The position numbers and the translations under genes were made by a program. The notes below the pieces were generated by a model. The model had not been told where the DNA came from, made no database searches, and worked only from the letters and a program-made list of their open reading frames with translations. Positions 8,412 through 17,041 of a stretch of DNA of 64,000 nucleotides are shown piece by piece. Source of the DNA: Teredinibacter franksiae (GTDB lineage: Bacteria > Pseudomonadota > Gammaproteobacteria > Pseudomonadales > Cellvibrionaceae); contig NZ_JACJUV010000001.1 of NCBI RefSeq assembly GCF_014218805.1, positions 4,042,501-4,106,500 on the forward strand, written 5' to 3'. Positions within the stretch are counted from its first letter, which is position 1, and each line of letters opens with the position of its first letter.

Positions 8412-9671
8412 CTACCTATCCTCAACAACGACATCAAGAAGCGGGCGACACGCTAGCCATATCCCTTTAACCAGGCTTAGTAACTCTTTTGAGGGAACAC
8501 AGCGCGCATCTTCAAACGGGATAACGGCGCCTATCTGTATTTGATAATTCGATTTTTTGTTGCACAAGGTGTCATAAGCAGCTATTAACCACGCCTCCTG
8601 TGGCTTCACTTTCGGCTCGGTAGATTCAATGGCGGTTCGCAAGTCAAATTCAAGTGTCGCATCAACAATTGGTACTGAGCGCTGACTAGGGTACCGGCGT
8701 TGCACGCTGGTACACCATGGTGAGAGGCGTGGTTCCCGATCAATGAGAGGCTCCAAATTTTCGACAACTTCTGCAATCAAAACCCGAAAGCGTTCATATC
8801 CTAGCGACGTTAAATTCTTTCGAAACTGATTTTGAATACTATTCGGGATGGTAATTGAGGTATGAACCCAAAAGTCACTAATAGAGAAGGTAAAATGCGG
8901 GAACGCGGTATGGCTGTCCTCTCCGCTGGATTTATCTAACCGGAGGAAGTCCCACACGTACTTAGACTTTGTACCGGTAATCGCGCCACGGCCACCAACG
9001 TTGGGGTTAATTTTTGCATCCCGACAGAATGCCGTATCTTTTCGAATCTCTTCCAGTGCCAGCTTAATTAAACGTTTTGCTTCCGCATAGTTATACGGTA
9101 TTTCTTTACAAAAAGGGATGCCCGCAAATACCGTGATATTGCCTTCTTTCAAATAACCCGCATCTGTAAACTTTCGTTCAGCAACCTCAAAATAATCCGC
9201 TGTGGAACGTGCCCACCGTGAGCTTGCCTTTTGCCCAATCAACCATTCGTAAATCTCGGCCCATGTTGTCGATAATAGCCATTCTTTCGGTTTTATCGTG
9301 GTTTTAAACGCTTCAATCGATAACACCGTAATGTCGTCAAAACCACAACGTTCTGCTGTTCTATAGTGCCGTACAAGCTGATCCGTAGTTAAACGGCTTT
9401 CCACCTTGCTTTCAATTAATAAGCACCAGCCATCATCGTTATAAATCCATGCATCGGGCAGTCCACGGCGTTCAGCTTCGTCTTCTGGCGGTTCTAGATC
9501 ACCCGCAATACTTTGTTCAATAATGTGTAGCTTTGCTGATTGGCCTGGGTCTGCGCACCCAACATGCTTCAAAAAACTTTTCAATAGGCCTTTATCCTCT
9601 TGCAGCGTAGAAGCCAAAGAATGAGTTAGCTTGTTTTCGGGTTGACTATATTGGTCGTAAACATTTCGCAT
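8412..9671 (-). CDS. PD-(D/E)XK nuclease-like protein
   Basis: A 419-residue protein with a nuclease-like core in its N-terminal third: LPDAWIYNDDGWCLLIESKV supplies PD...ExK, followed by the helix TTDQLVRHYRTAERCG. The remaining 280 residues are a domain I do not recognise, with GGRGAITGTKSKYVW and a Trp/Tyr-rich middle. No methyltransferase motifs are present. It lies 3 bp downstream of a DUF45-type metalloprotease, a protein type often seen in restriction loci, so a defence role is likely. The DNA target is unknown. The gene appears complete at both ends, although its 3' end abuts the AbiEii fragment. Confidence 0.65.
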   Translation of the reverse strand: MRNVYDQYSQPENKLTHSLASTLQEDKGLLKSFLKHVGCADPGQSAKLHIIEQSIAGDLEPPEDEAERRGLPDAWIYNDDGWCLLIESKVESRLTTDQLVRHYRTAERCGFDDITVLSIEAFKTTIKPKEWLLSTTWAEIYEWLIGQKASSRWARSTADYFEVAERKFTDAGYLKEGNITVFAGIPFCKEIPYNYAEAKRLIKLALEEIRKDTAFCRDAKINPNVGGRGAITGTKSKYVWDFLRLDKSSGEDSHTAFPHFTFSISDFWVHTSITIPNSIQNQFRKNLTSLGYERFRVLIAEVVENLEPLIDREPRLSPWCTSVQRRYPSQRSVPIVDATLEFDLRTAIESTEPKVKPQEAWLIAAYDTLCNKKSNYQIQIGAVIPFEDARCVPSKELLSLVKGIWLACRPLLDVVVEDR

Positions 9672-9674
9672 GGT

Positions 9675-10427
9675 TTATACACTCAGTCGTGTGGCATTGT
9701 CTTTCAGCCAACGTTTGCAATCTTTGTAATCAGGAATCACCTTCTCAACAGCCTTCCAAAACTTCGGTGAATGGTCGTGATGTTTTAGATGGCAAAGTTC
9801 ATGAACAACCACATAATCAACAATGCGGTTAGGTGCCATCACGATTTTCCAGTTAAAAACAATATCCCCATTCACATGGCAACTTCCCCAACGGGATTTA
9901 AACGATTTAATGCCTACTGAACTGGGGGTGACGCCCATTAACTTGGCGTAACGCTGCGTCTTCTCTTGCAGGCGTTTTTCTGAAAGTGTGCGATACCAGT
10001 CTATAAGTGCCAGTTGAATGTGCTGGGATGTTGATTGGTGCTCTGGTAGTGCAACTGTAAGCCGCCCGTTAAGCAATTTAACGCTTTTGTTTTTAGCGCG
10101 AACAACTTTAAGGCGGTAGTTTTTGCCCATATACGAAAATGACTCTCCCGAAACATACTCTTTGGGTGTAACCGGTGAATACTGGCTTTGGATATAGAGT
10201 TTTTCTTTAATCCACTTAGTGCGCTTGGTAATGAGGTGCTCAAGTTTTTCTTGTGTCGTGCCTTCGGGGATGATGACCGACGTAAGGCCATTCTCAACCA
10301 GAATGGTCGCGGTTTTGATCTCGTCATGCTTATCAAAGAAGTCGACAATACGAGTGGCCTTGTCCAGCATATCCACTAGCGCCTTGGTTGTGGCAATAAT
10401 CTCATCGTGAGAGGCTTCGTCTAGCAT
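9675..10427 (-). CDS. DUF45/YgjP-type M48-like metallopeptidase
   Basis: A 250-residue protein whose second half is the DUF45 domain: SRWGSCHVNGDIVFNWKIVM, VDYVVVHELCHLKHHDHSPK (zinc motif HExxH) and FWKAVEKVIPDYKDCKRWL. Proteins of this family commonly accompany type I restriction systems. The first 36 residues (from MLDEASHDE) do not belong to the DUF45 fold and are helical; they may derive from another gene, since the ATG lies right at the junction with an IS4 fragment. The catalytic domain itself looks intact. It is probably cotranscribed with the nuclease gene downstream. Confidence 0.75.
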   Translation of the reverse strand: MLDEASHDEIIATTKALVDMLDKATRIVDFFDKHDEIKTATILVENGLTSVIIPEGTTQEKLEHLITKRTKWIKEKLYIQSQYSPVTPKEYVSGESFSYMGKNYRLKVVRAKNKSVKLLNGRLTVALPEHQSTSQHIQLALIDWYRTLSEKRLQEKTQRYAKLMGVTPSSVGIKSFKSRWGSCHVNGDIVFNWKIVMAPNRIVDYVVVHELCHLKHHDHSPKFWKAVEKVIPDYKDCKRWLKDNATRLSV

Positions 10428-10656
10428 TAACAGCCCGTTGACAAGAGCGATCTGCCTGCATGGCTTGCGCTAAAAGCATTGATAACGTTTCCGTCGGGGG
10501 AAATAACCTTTCTCTATGATCGGGTAGTAAACTCTCGACGGTGTCTAACAATTTCGGTGCCGTTAGCACGTTAAAAAAGCTGATGGAATCTTGCTTAAAC
10601 ACCTGCTTCTGAATAATTTTTTGTTGATGCTGTCGTCGGTTATGTTTAGCATTCAT
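10428..10656 (-). mobile_element. IS4-family transposase, 5' fragment
   Basis: The product includes SFFNVLTAPKLLDTVESLLP and RERLFPPTETLSMLLAQAMQ, then DRSCQRAVN, which I recognise as the N-terminal region of IS4-type transposases. After AVN the expected residues are replaced by ARRSLSR and a stop, marking the breakpoint at about 10430. None of the DDE catalytic residues remain. The breakpoint creates the start of the metallopeptidase frame. Confidence 0.7.
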
Positions 10657-10767
10657 GAAAAGCTGGCCCTTTGGTGGTGGCGAAGTCTTTTACGAGGTGG
10701 AACCCCGCCATTGGACCAGCTTTATTAATTTTAAATCAATAGGTTATAAGTTAAGTAAGTGTCATTC

Positions 10768-10788
10768 GGGTCAGGCCTTACATTTGAC
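10768..10788 (-). repeat. REP-like motif, copy 3 (inverted)
   Basis: The reverse complement starts GTCAAATGTAAGGCCTGACC, matching the motifs at 6553-6573 and 15616-15636. Confidence 0.6.
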
Positions 10789-10856
10789 GCGCTATTTTTA
10801 ATGTCCACTTTTGGCTGGTAAGTGTCCATTGAAAGCCACTTGCCAGTCAGTAGTTA

Positions 10857-11066
10857 CTACACTCCCGTGTTCTCGGCCATTTCTAAAGGATCGTCTACTT
10901 CAATTCCAAGGTAGCGTACGGTGCTCTCGAGCATAGTGTGTCCCAGCAGTATTTGTATGGCGCGTAAGTTCTTTGTGCGCTTGTAGATACAAGTTACTTT
11001 AGTGCGTCTTAGGGGGTGTGTGCCATATTCCGAGGCATCTATACCGTGTAGTAGTATTTTGTTGGG
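10857..11066 (-). pseudogene. Tyrosine recombinase (integrase), C-terminal fragment
   Basis: Reading the minus strand gives YGTHPLRRTK, then IYKRTKNLRAIQILLGHT and LESTVRYLGIEVDDPLEMAE, ending in a TAG at 10857-10859. These are the catalytic box II of tyrosine recombinases: Arg in LRRTK, the LGHT His and the Tyr in TVRYLGIE. The catalytic N-terminal and core-binding parts are missing; the fragment starts right beside the GGACACCC-type motif at 11067-11089. Confidence 0.8.
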
Positions 11067-11089
11067 TTCAAGTGTATGTGTGGGTGTCC
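11067..11089 (-). repeat. GGACACCCAC motif, copy 1
   Basis: Minus strand reads GGACACCCACACATACACTT. It flanks the break of the integrase fragment. Other copies are at 15441-15463 and 20028-20050. Confidence 0.6.
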
Positions 11090-11102
11090 CATCCCACTGC
11101 TA

Positions 11103-11240
11103 CGACCCAAGCGTGATTGTGCAGCAGAGCTTTCGGAAGACGAGGTCATGTATTATTTTGCGCTTTTTTGGCATCACAAACAAAATGCTAACAAGGAGGT
11201 TACAGCATCGCTGAAGGGGTATTTACGGGGGAGGTTTTAA
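11103..11240 (+). pseudogene. Unidentified coding remnant
   Basis: A frame free of stops ends at TAA 11238-11240 and reads CAAELSEDEVMYYFALFWHH, then KEVTASLKGYLRGRF. The composition looks protein-like but I do not recognise it and there is no start signal, so I call it a possible remnant only. Confidence 0.3.
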
Positions 11241-11492
11241 AAAGCCAGAAAGCAAGTGGGTGCTTTGGCGTAAAGGGGTGCACTGTGAGCGTGGAGCTAG
11301 CATGGGAGTGCGATCTAATGCTCCGCAATTGAGCAGGGCCGACAGTGTCTACCCTGCTTTACGAGTTTATGCGGCCCTAAGGCTTGACGCGCAATACCAA
11401 TGACGCTGACTCCACTAGCTTGGAATATGTCCTCTTCACTGCCTTCATAAATTCAAAACCGCTAATTCCGGCTGAAGGGATCTCCATAAAAA
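11241..11492. other. Gene-free spacer
   Basis: No gene, RNA or clear terminator seen between the remnant and the secreted-protein gene. Confidence 0.3.
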
Positions 11493-12548
11493 CTACTTAC
11501 ATATATTAATCGGTCCATACGGCCCCTGAACATAGCAATTAGTCGGTGTTGGTTTTGGTGTGGGTTCTGGTGTGGGTTCGGGATTCGACGGCGCACCACT
11601 GCAGAATCCATCAAGGTCGTGGTCATATCCGCCAGGAAGCCAGATAGAGCCGTAAGGACCGTTCACTGAACAGCTTCGATGAGGGTCGCAATAAGGGCGA
11701 ACCGTATCGTGTACAAACTTTATTTTGAAGTCGTCCGTTATATTCAAGCTCACCGTGTTATTGACAATCGAAAACCTAATTTTTTCACCATTTGTGATAT
11801 TCGCCAATTCATCTTTAATCTTTACGCCGTAATCGATGTTATTGTAAACATATAGATCATCGGGTAATTTCTGATTGAGGCCAAACAGCATTATATCAGT
11901 ACTGCCTAATTGATCGTTGATGCTCTCCATACCAGAAACCACCCCTTCGCGCATTTCATCCTCTGCATACCCTTCCATATAATTTTTAATTATCGGAATA
12001 AAGTTAAAAATCCCATTCAATTCAGCGCTTATGCTTACTTGTGGCGGAGAACTCATTTCCAGGTTTTCGATTCGCCCACTAAATATATCGTAATCACCAG
12101 TCATCCATATTGGGGTCGTATTGGCATGCACTTCACCAGAGACAAGACCGAGAGTGTTTTCCATCTTAACATGTATGGATATATCGACTCCCATCCCTCC
12201 GGTTCGAACAGCTACAGACCCATTATTAAGGCCATCTAGCTCAATGGTAATTTCGCCATCTAGCTGCACATCAAGTTTGGTGAGGCTTACATAGCCCGGT
12301 AGAGCATCCAGTAATTTTTCTTGTAATCGACTATTCACCTGTGAACGAATTTCACTTCGAGCGTTAAAGGCCGATTCAGTTATTAAATTGAAATCGGGGT
12401 TGGTTTCACAATACTGCTGAATAGTTCCATTGTAGGGGATCTCTATATACCCTTTGGCTTCATAAGCTGAAACTACGCTTGAAGATAAAATAGTTAAAAA
12501 TAGCAAGATTGACTGTGGTAATGCATTATCCTTAATGTAATTTATCAT
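11493..12548 (-). CDS. Secreted protein of unknown function with repeated GPYG motif
   Basis: A 351-residue protein with a signal peptide (SILLFLTILSSSVVSA, cleavage near residue 28). The body (about 30-285) is rich in beta strand and Asn/Asp/Ile, with no family I know. The C-terminal part has SCSVNGPYGSIWLPGG, a PEPTPEPTPKPTP linker, and then NCYVQGPYGPINICK at the very end. The motif C-x-V-x-GPYG-x-I thus occurs twice, once on each side of the linker, suggesting a small surface- or partner-binding module. The gene is richer in A+T than the core genes to the right, consistent with horizontal acquisition. No obvious operon partner. Confidence 0.6.
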   Translation of the reverse strand: MINYIKDNALPQSILLFLTILSSSVVSAYEAKGYIEIPYNGTIQQYCETNPDFNLITESAFNARSEIRSQVNSRLQEKLLDALPGYVSLTKLDVQLDGEITIELDGLNNGSVAVRTGGMGVDISIHVKMENTLGLVSGEVHANTTPIWMTGDYDIFSGRIENLEMSSPPQVSISAELNGIFNFIPIIKNYMEGYAEDEMREGVVSGMESINDQLGSTDIMLFGLNQKLPDDLYVYNNIDYGVKIKDELANITNGEKIRFSIVNNTVSLNITDDFKIKFVHDTVRPYCDPHRSCSVNGPYGSIWLPGGYDHDLDGFCSGAPSNPEPTPEPTPKPTPTNCYVQGPYGPINICK

Positions 12549-13162
12549 GAAAAATAATTCTCCTTAATAGATTTAAAGTGGAAACCTTACAATCATCGGT
12601 TTCGGCTACCCTTATAAGCAAAAATGTCATTCGATTGGGCTTGCTCGAAGACGAAAATACCACAACTTTACCAAAAAACACAGTGCCCAATCCGATATAA
12701 AGTGAACGTGTTATTTAACGGCTTTGCCGTTTAATATCAATCAAGCTGTGCAAGCCATAAGCCATAAGCCATAAGCCATGCCATTCTTCTTAGGCAAAGA
12801 GTAAACGTACGCCAAGGATGCAAGCCTAAATGTGCATAACGTTTTACACATGAAACAGAACTTTAAAAACGTATTCATAATATCCGTGGACAATGAAAAA
12901 TTATCGGACAGCCATATTAAGGGAATCGAACTATATTGGCCAGCTTCAAGATTAAAGTGCACCGGCAGCACAAGTTAACTACTTTTTAGTTTCTGGATCA
13001 ATGGTTTGCTTATACCAATCGACACTAAGAGATAGTTGTTTTGTGTTTTAGCTCTTGGGGCTTGCCGCCCCAAACCCCGCAGGTATTTTTGGACAAGTTA
13101 ATCCTGCTGTACTACGCTAAATTAGCGGTACAGGCTGAGGAGCCGATGGCCGTGACAAGTTG
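12549..13162. other. Gene-free stretch with small repeats
   Basis: No gene recognised. It contains three tandem copies of the heptamer GCCATAA (about 12754-12774) and a hairpin with arms TTGGGGC / GCCCCAA near 13055-13073 in C-rich sequence. These may mark the flank of the IS30 copy, but I could not pair its terminal inverted repeats. Confidence 0.4.
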
Positions 13163-13197
13163 AGGCCGACAGAAATTAATTTCTAGTCGGCCTTTTT
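13163..13197 (+). terminator. Rho-independent terminator
   Basis: Arms AGGCCGACAGAAAT and ATTTCTAGTCGGCCT (one bulged base) followed by TTTTT. It lies just beyond the 3' end of the IS30 transposase remnant and could protect it from external transcription. Confidence 0.7.
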
Positions 13198-13201
13198 CAT
13201 T

Positions 13202-14194
13202 CTAGGCTGAGCTTATTGGAAGATCTTTGCGATACTGTTCGTATACTTCGAGTGGTGTTCGGTAATTAAGGCATTTTCTTGGGCGAGAGTTTAGAATATG
13301 TTCAATCTCTAATATTTTCTTATCTGAAATTTGAGTGATATCGGTCTTTTTGGGTAAGAAACGACGAATTAAGCCATTCACTTGTTCGACAGCACCTTTT
13401 TCCCGTGAGTGGTAAGCCTGACAAAAAAACGAGTCGCATTTTAGCTGATCATTAGTTTTTAAGTGGTTAGAGTTTTCGGTTCCGTTGTCATAAGTAATGG
13501 ATTTTACGAAATCGCATGGGTGGTGAATAAGCTTGTTTACAAGGGCCTTTTCCGTTTCTTCTGCCGTTTTTGCATTCAACTTAGTGATATGAACCATGCG
13601 AGTACAGCGCTCAATAACAACGTTACAGCCAGGTTTTTGACCTGCAGAGATGATGGAGTCACTTTCCCAGTGACCAAATTCAAGTCGGTCATTGATTATT
13701 TCGGGGCGCTCTAGGATGGATGTTTTGTTGTTGATTGCTTGCTTGTATTTTCTAGCAGGATATTTCTTTTTACGTTTTTTGTGTTTTCGTGCCAAACAGG
13801 AAATTAGTTCAGGTGCTTCTTTGTAAATGTATTGTTAGATTGTTTCATGGCAAATATAGGGTAGAGTTTCATGGTGCTTTAAACGGCCTGAGATTAGCTC
13901 TGGTGTCCATCCTATCTTGAGTTTTTCAATGACGTAGCCTTGAGTGTTGCTACTTTTCAGGTTTTCCCGTTGCGCTCTAACCCTCATTTTCCGCTCATAC
14001 ATCGATTGGGCAAGGTGTGGGTACCAGGTTGGTACATAGTAGCTTGAGATATTGCGTTTCAGTTCTCGTGAAATTGTAGAGTGAGAACGACCGAGTCTGC
14101 GAGCAATCTCTCGAATGGGTATGCTGTGGTAGTGATGCCAATTAAACATTAATTGCCGTTCGTGAAGTGACAAATGTGAATAAAGAAGTCCCAT
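13202..14194 (-). pseudogene. IS30-family transposase interrupted by a nonsense codon
   Basis: The two halves are in the same frame, separated only by a TAA at 13835-13837. The N-terminal half has the IS30 helix-turn-helix (REIARRLGRSHSTISREL) and the second half holds the DDE residues: Asp in FGHWESDSI, Asp in TYDNGTENSNH and Glu in REKGAVEQVNGLIRRF. The expected HETIYQYIY reads HETI-stop-QYIY, so one Tyr codon became TAA. Without readthrough the product stops before the catalytic domain. Total length, about 330 codons, is normal for the family. Terminal inverted repeats were not resolved. Confidence 0.88.
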
Positions 14195-14406
14195 ATTTAT
14201 CTCCAGTTATCAGATACTTAGAGTTTAGGTGGTGCACTTCGAATTTGAATAAGGCTTGCAGGATTTTTCAATTAAGGCGTTGTTCTTGCTCCCCGCTGAG
14301 TGCAAGATCTATTCTGACGTGAAAAACAGAATTTATTAAAATTTAAAACGAGACTATTCCTTTCTCAGAGAGAAAGTGAGGCGGGGCTTAATATCGGTTG
14401 GGGATT
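14195..14406. other. Spacer between IS30 remnant and RAYT gene
   Basis: No gene. GTGCACTTCGAATTTGAA near 14232 resembles IS30-type terminal sequence but no partner was found. Confidence 0.3.
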
Positions 14407-15384
14407 TTAGTGGAGTATCGCTTCACAATTGGCGTAAGCCGGTCTTCTTTGCAGTCCTAATGTTTTTGCTGCAAGCATTAGCTTCTCCTTACAGCCAACC
14501 AAACTTTTGAATTTGGATTCAAACTGGGTGGTCAGTACAAGCCATTCACGGCTGGAGATGTTGAGTCGCTCTAGAATGGGGGGTAAGTTATTGTCGATAA
14601 AGCCACGCTTGTCTTCACGAATAGCCCTTCCGGTAATATCTACAAGCTGCACGTAATCTTGTAGATGAAAGGGTAGGCCTTGGGGCATGGGTTCTCTTGG
14701 GTTACCCACAAATTCGGCGAGCTTTAACGGTTGTGGGTTATTAGTCTCTTGGTTTTCAATACGGCGTTTTATTGAGGTGTGGTCAGAGCTTTCTGGTGTC
14801 TTGGCCATTCTGGCTCGAATGGGGTTCAAATCCACATAGGCCATACAGGCGGCTAAGGCTTTTTCATCGAGTAAGGCTTGTGACTTAAATCGGCTTTCCC
14901 AGAAGCGTCCTGTACATTGATCTTCGGCGTTGGCCATACGGGCAATGGGTTCGTTTAAGGCCCACATCCAGCGGCTGATATTGGCCAGCTCAAGGCGCCA
15001 GTGGTCCAGTTTTTCTTTAACGGCAAGCCATTGGGCTTCGTCGAGTAGCTCACCCTTTAAAAATTTCTGTGTTAAGAGGGTGCCCTTGTAAAGCTTGTGC
15101 CAGCGTTCGCATACTTCTAGGTCCGTCAGGCTTTGGGCTTCAGCATTATTAATGTGTAACACTACATGGTGGTGGTTACTCATTACGGCGTAGGCACACA
15201 CGTCAATGCAGAAAATCTCACCCAAAAATAGAATACGGTCTTCAACCCATTGCCGACGATGCTCGTAATCCTTGCCCGTTAACGAATCCAGTCCACAGAG
15301 AAAGGCTCTGCGTACACAGCGAGAGGTGCAGTGGTAGTAGGGGGTAGCATCTAGGGAGATTTGTTGCTTCCTTGGGCGGGGCAT
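14407..15384 (-). CDS. REP-associated tyrosine transposase (RAYT, Y1_Tnp family)
   Basis: A 325-residue single-strand DNA transposase related to IS200/IS605 TnpA. The N-terminus has YYHCTSRCVRRAFLCG; the metal-binding HUH motif is SNHHHVVLHI; and NPIRARMAKTPESSDHTSIK carries the downstream conserved block, with the usual WESRFKSQALLD before it. The gene looks complete. The upstream side (15385-15650) carries a GGACACCCAC motif, a 16-bp tandem duplication, the second 156-bp repeat and a REP-like motif, which fits the usual tie between RAYTs and short repeats. Its activity may explain the dispersed motifs in the region. Confidence 0.85.
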   Translation of the reverse strand: MPRPRKQQISLDATPYYHCTSRCVRRAFLCGLDSLTGKDYEHRRQWVEDRILFLGEIFCIDVCAYAVMSNHHHVVLHINNAEAQSLTDLEVCERWHKLYKGTLLTQKFLKGELLDEAQWLAVKEKLDHWRLELANISRWMWALNEPIARMANAEDQCTGRFWESRFKSQALLDEKALAACMAYVDLNPIRARMAKTPESSDHTSIKRRIENQETNNPQPLKLAEFVGNPREPMPQGLPFHLQDYVQLVDITGRAIREDKRGFIDNNLPPILERLNISSREWLVLTTQFESKFKSLVGCKEKLMLAAKTLGLQRRPAYANCEAILH

Positions 15385-15440
15385 TGCTCGTTCCTTGAGT
15401 TGCTTTATGCTGTTGTAATGTACAGTAGTTTGCGGCGGGA

Positions 15441-15463
15441 TTCAAGTGTTAATGTGGGTGTCC
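15441..15463 (-). repeat. GGACACCCAC motif, copy 2
   Basis: Minus strand reads GGACACCCACATTAACACTT, placed in the 5' region of the RAYT gene. Confidence 0.65.
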
Positions 15464-15493
15464 AAAAGCGCATAACTTCCAAAAGCGCATAAC
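15462..15493 (+). repeat. 16-bp tandem duplication
   Basis: CCAAAAGCGCATAACT occurs twice in a row, at the border between the GGACACCCAC motif and the 156-bp repeat. It may be a target-site or slippage duplication. Confidence 0.7.
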
Positions 15494-15645
15494 TATTGCG
15501 GCACCCCAAATGGCGGGGTAAACAAGTGCGACTTTTAGACCAATGGCTAGTGCAGTAACTATGAGCCCATTGAAATATGACGCATCTGATTATTGGGTCC
15601 GTTAGCCGTGGAAATGTCAAATGTAAAGCTTGACCCTTCTGGTTT
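15490..15645 (+). repeat. 156-bp dispersed repeat, copy 2
   Basis: Almost identical to 6427-6582, including the REP-like motif at its right end (15616-15636). Both copies are in the same orientation, 9063 bp apart. Confidence 0.8.
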
Positions 15646-15828
15646 CTATGGCATTGATTTATAAGGTTTTATTTTTATCCTCTCCCTAGCAGTACTACTT
15701 TCAGCACTACTAAACAGAAGAATCAGCCAGGTGATGGGCCTGTAGTGAATGCGCCGGAACAATGATCAAATTTTAGCCTGTTGATATAGCTATCTGTATG
15801 TCCTTACCTCATTCCTCCTGCACGGTGC

Positions 15829-16029
15829 ATTGCCGCAGATCAACTCTCGGAATGCAGCGCTGGCGATTGGGTCGAGTTGGAGGGCGAGTTTGTTGCCACA
15901 AATAGTAAGCCAGATGCAGAAGCCGTTTTTTGTGTCTCAAAAGTGGCGATCAAAAAACGAACATGCAGACCTAAACAAGTTGCTGGCGCAAAAAGCTACG
16001 TGCCACTCAGCGAACGTCTAAACCTTTGA
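15829..16029 (+). pseudogene. Possible coding remnant
   Basis: A frame ending at TGA 16027-16029 reads LSECSAGDWVELEGEFVATN and later KSYVPLSERLNL. It looks like protein sequence but has no start codon with a ribosome binding site, and I do not recognise it. The sequence just upstream is also suggestive of a broken small lipoprotein. Low certainty. Confidence 0.3.
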
Positions 16030-16121
16030 CTTACATGGCTATATTCCCATGCGTTCAACAACATTAATAGTAAAGCCAAGCCATATTTGGTACTTTTGTT
16101 GGTAATCAAAATAATACGCTT

Positions 16122-16142
16122 GGAAAGCCGTTTAGGCTTTCC
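16122..16142. other. Hairpin upstream of the chimeric gene
   Basis: Arms GGAAAGCC and GGCTTTCC around GTTTA. No T-run follows on the plus strand, so it is not a convincing terminator. Confidence 0.4.
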
Positions 16143-16164
16143 GCTGCCAAGGTTACCGAAGTAC

Positions 16165-16887
16165 ATGACAAGCACACCTAACACCAACTTTTCCCAAACC
16201 GCCGCCTACATTTGGCAACTTGCCGACCTGCTGCGCGGCGATTTGGTGATGAAAGCGTTTGGTGAAGAGGTGGCCGACAATATTGAGTGGGGTGGTTCTC
16301 GTCTAATTTGTATCGCAGCGGATTTTAATAAGTACGATGAACATGCAGTACAACAAATAGACCGCAATATTGAGTTAATGCGTTATCGCTACTTTGGTGA
16401 CGAGTTGTTATTGCTGGAGTTGGTGAATGCGCAAACCGCAAGCCAGTCCGCCCCTAAAAAAGTAGTGGTAACTGCCGCGGAATCCATACTCGAAGACACG
16501 CCTAGACCTGTAACAGCAAAAAGAAAAGATGATCACGAAAGCCGGAAAGCTCAAGCAAGCGAGGAATTACTCGCACTCTACGAGAGTGTATGCGATTTAG
16601 TGGATGGCTTGGGTGATGATGTGCAACGCAAGGAACTTATGCTCTACACGGCGTTTAAGCGTAAAAAAAACTTTGCCAGCGTGATGGTATGGTCACCTCA
16701 GCGTGACCCCAAAATTTTGGTTTACCTTAAACTTTCTCCGAGTGATGTGGAGCTAAAAGAGGGCTTTACCAGCGATGCCAGCAACAAGGGCCATTGGGGT
16801 ACGGGTGACCTGGAAGTCTCAATACGCTCTGCCGAGGATTTAGAAAAAGCCAAGTCGCTTTTTGAAATAAGTTACTGGGGCATATAA
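16165..16887 (+). pseudogene. Chimera: HsdM N-terminus fused to DUF5655 C-terminus
   Basis: The ORF from the ATG at 16165 encodes 240 residues made of two unrelated parts. Residues 1 to about 26, with NFSQTAAYIWQLADLLRGD, match the very start of type I methyltransferase subunits (HsdM). From WGGSRLICIAADFNKYDEHA onward the sequence follows DUF5655 proteins, including LGDDVQRKELMLYTAFKRKK and the tail GHWGTGDLEVSIRSAEDLEK. The usual N-terminal PD-(D/E)XK-like part of DUF5655 proteins and the rest of HsdM are missing. The join keeps the frame open, so a fused protein could be made, but no activity can be predicted. Members are labelled 'predicted transport protein', a name with little support. 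Confidence 0.75.
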
Positions 16888-16901
16888 AAAGGAAAAAAAT
16901 C

Positions 16902-17021
16902 ATGGGTAAGGCCAACCAAATCACCTTTCAAAATGACATGTTTTCGTGGTTAGCGCCAGAGCCTTTAATCAACAGCTTGACGAATATCTCTGTAAAAAAT
17001 CACTACGAATATATCGGTTAA
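16902..17021 (+). pseudogene. Tiny hsdR 5'-end fragment
   Basis: An ATG after AAAAAGGAAAAAAA starts MGKANQITFQNDM, matching the first 13 residues of type I restriction subunits and of the longer fragment at 18454. After that the sequence diverges and stops at codon 40. It marks a second, distinct hsdR start and a deletion junction near 16940. Confidence 0.6.
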
Positions 17022-17041
17022 TAAACAAAAAGGGACTATTT

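Noticed and set aside
12741..12971. 76-residue minus-strand ORF upstream of the IS30 remnant
   Set aside because: Its N-terminal half has no homology I know and its end is made of the GCCATAA heptamer repeat.
13055..13073. Possible integron attC-like hairpin
   Set aside because: The arms are short and the conserved R and L boxes of attC sites are not seen; no integron integrase is present.
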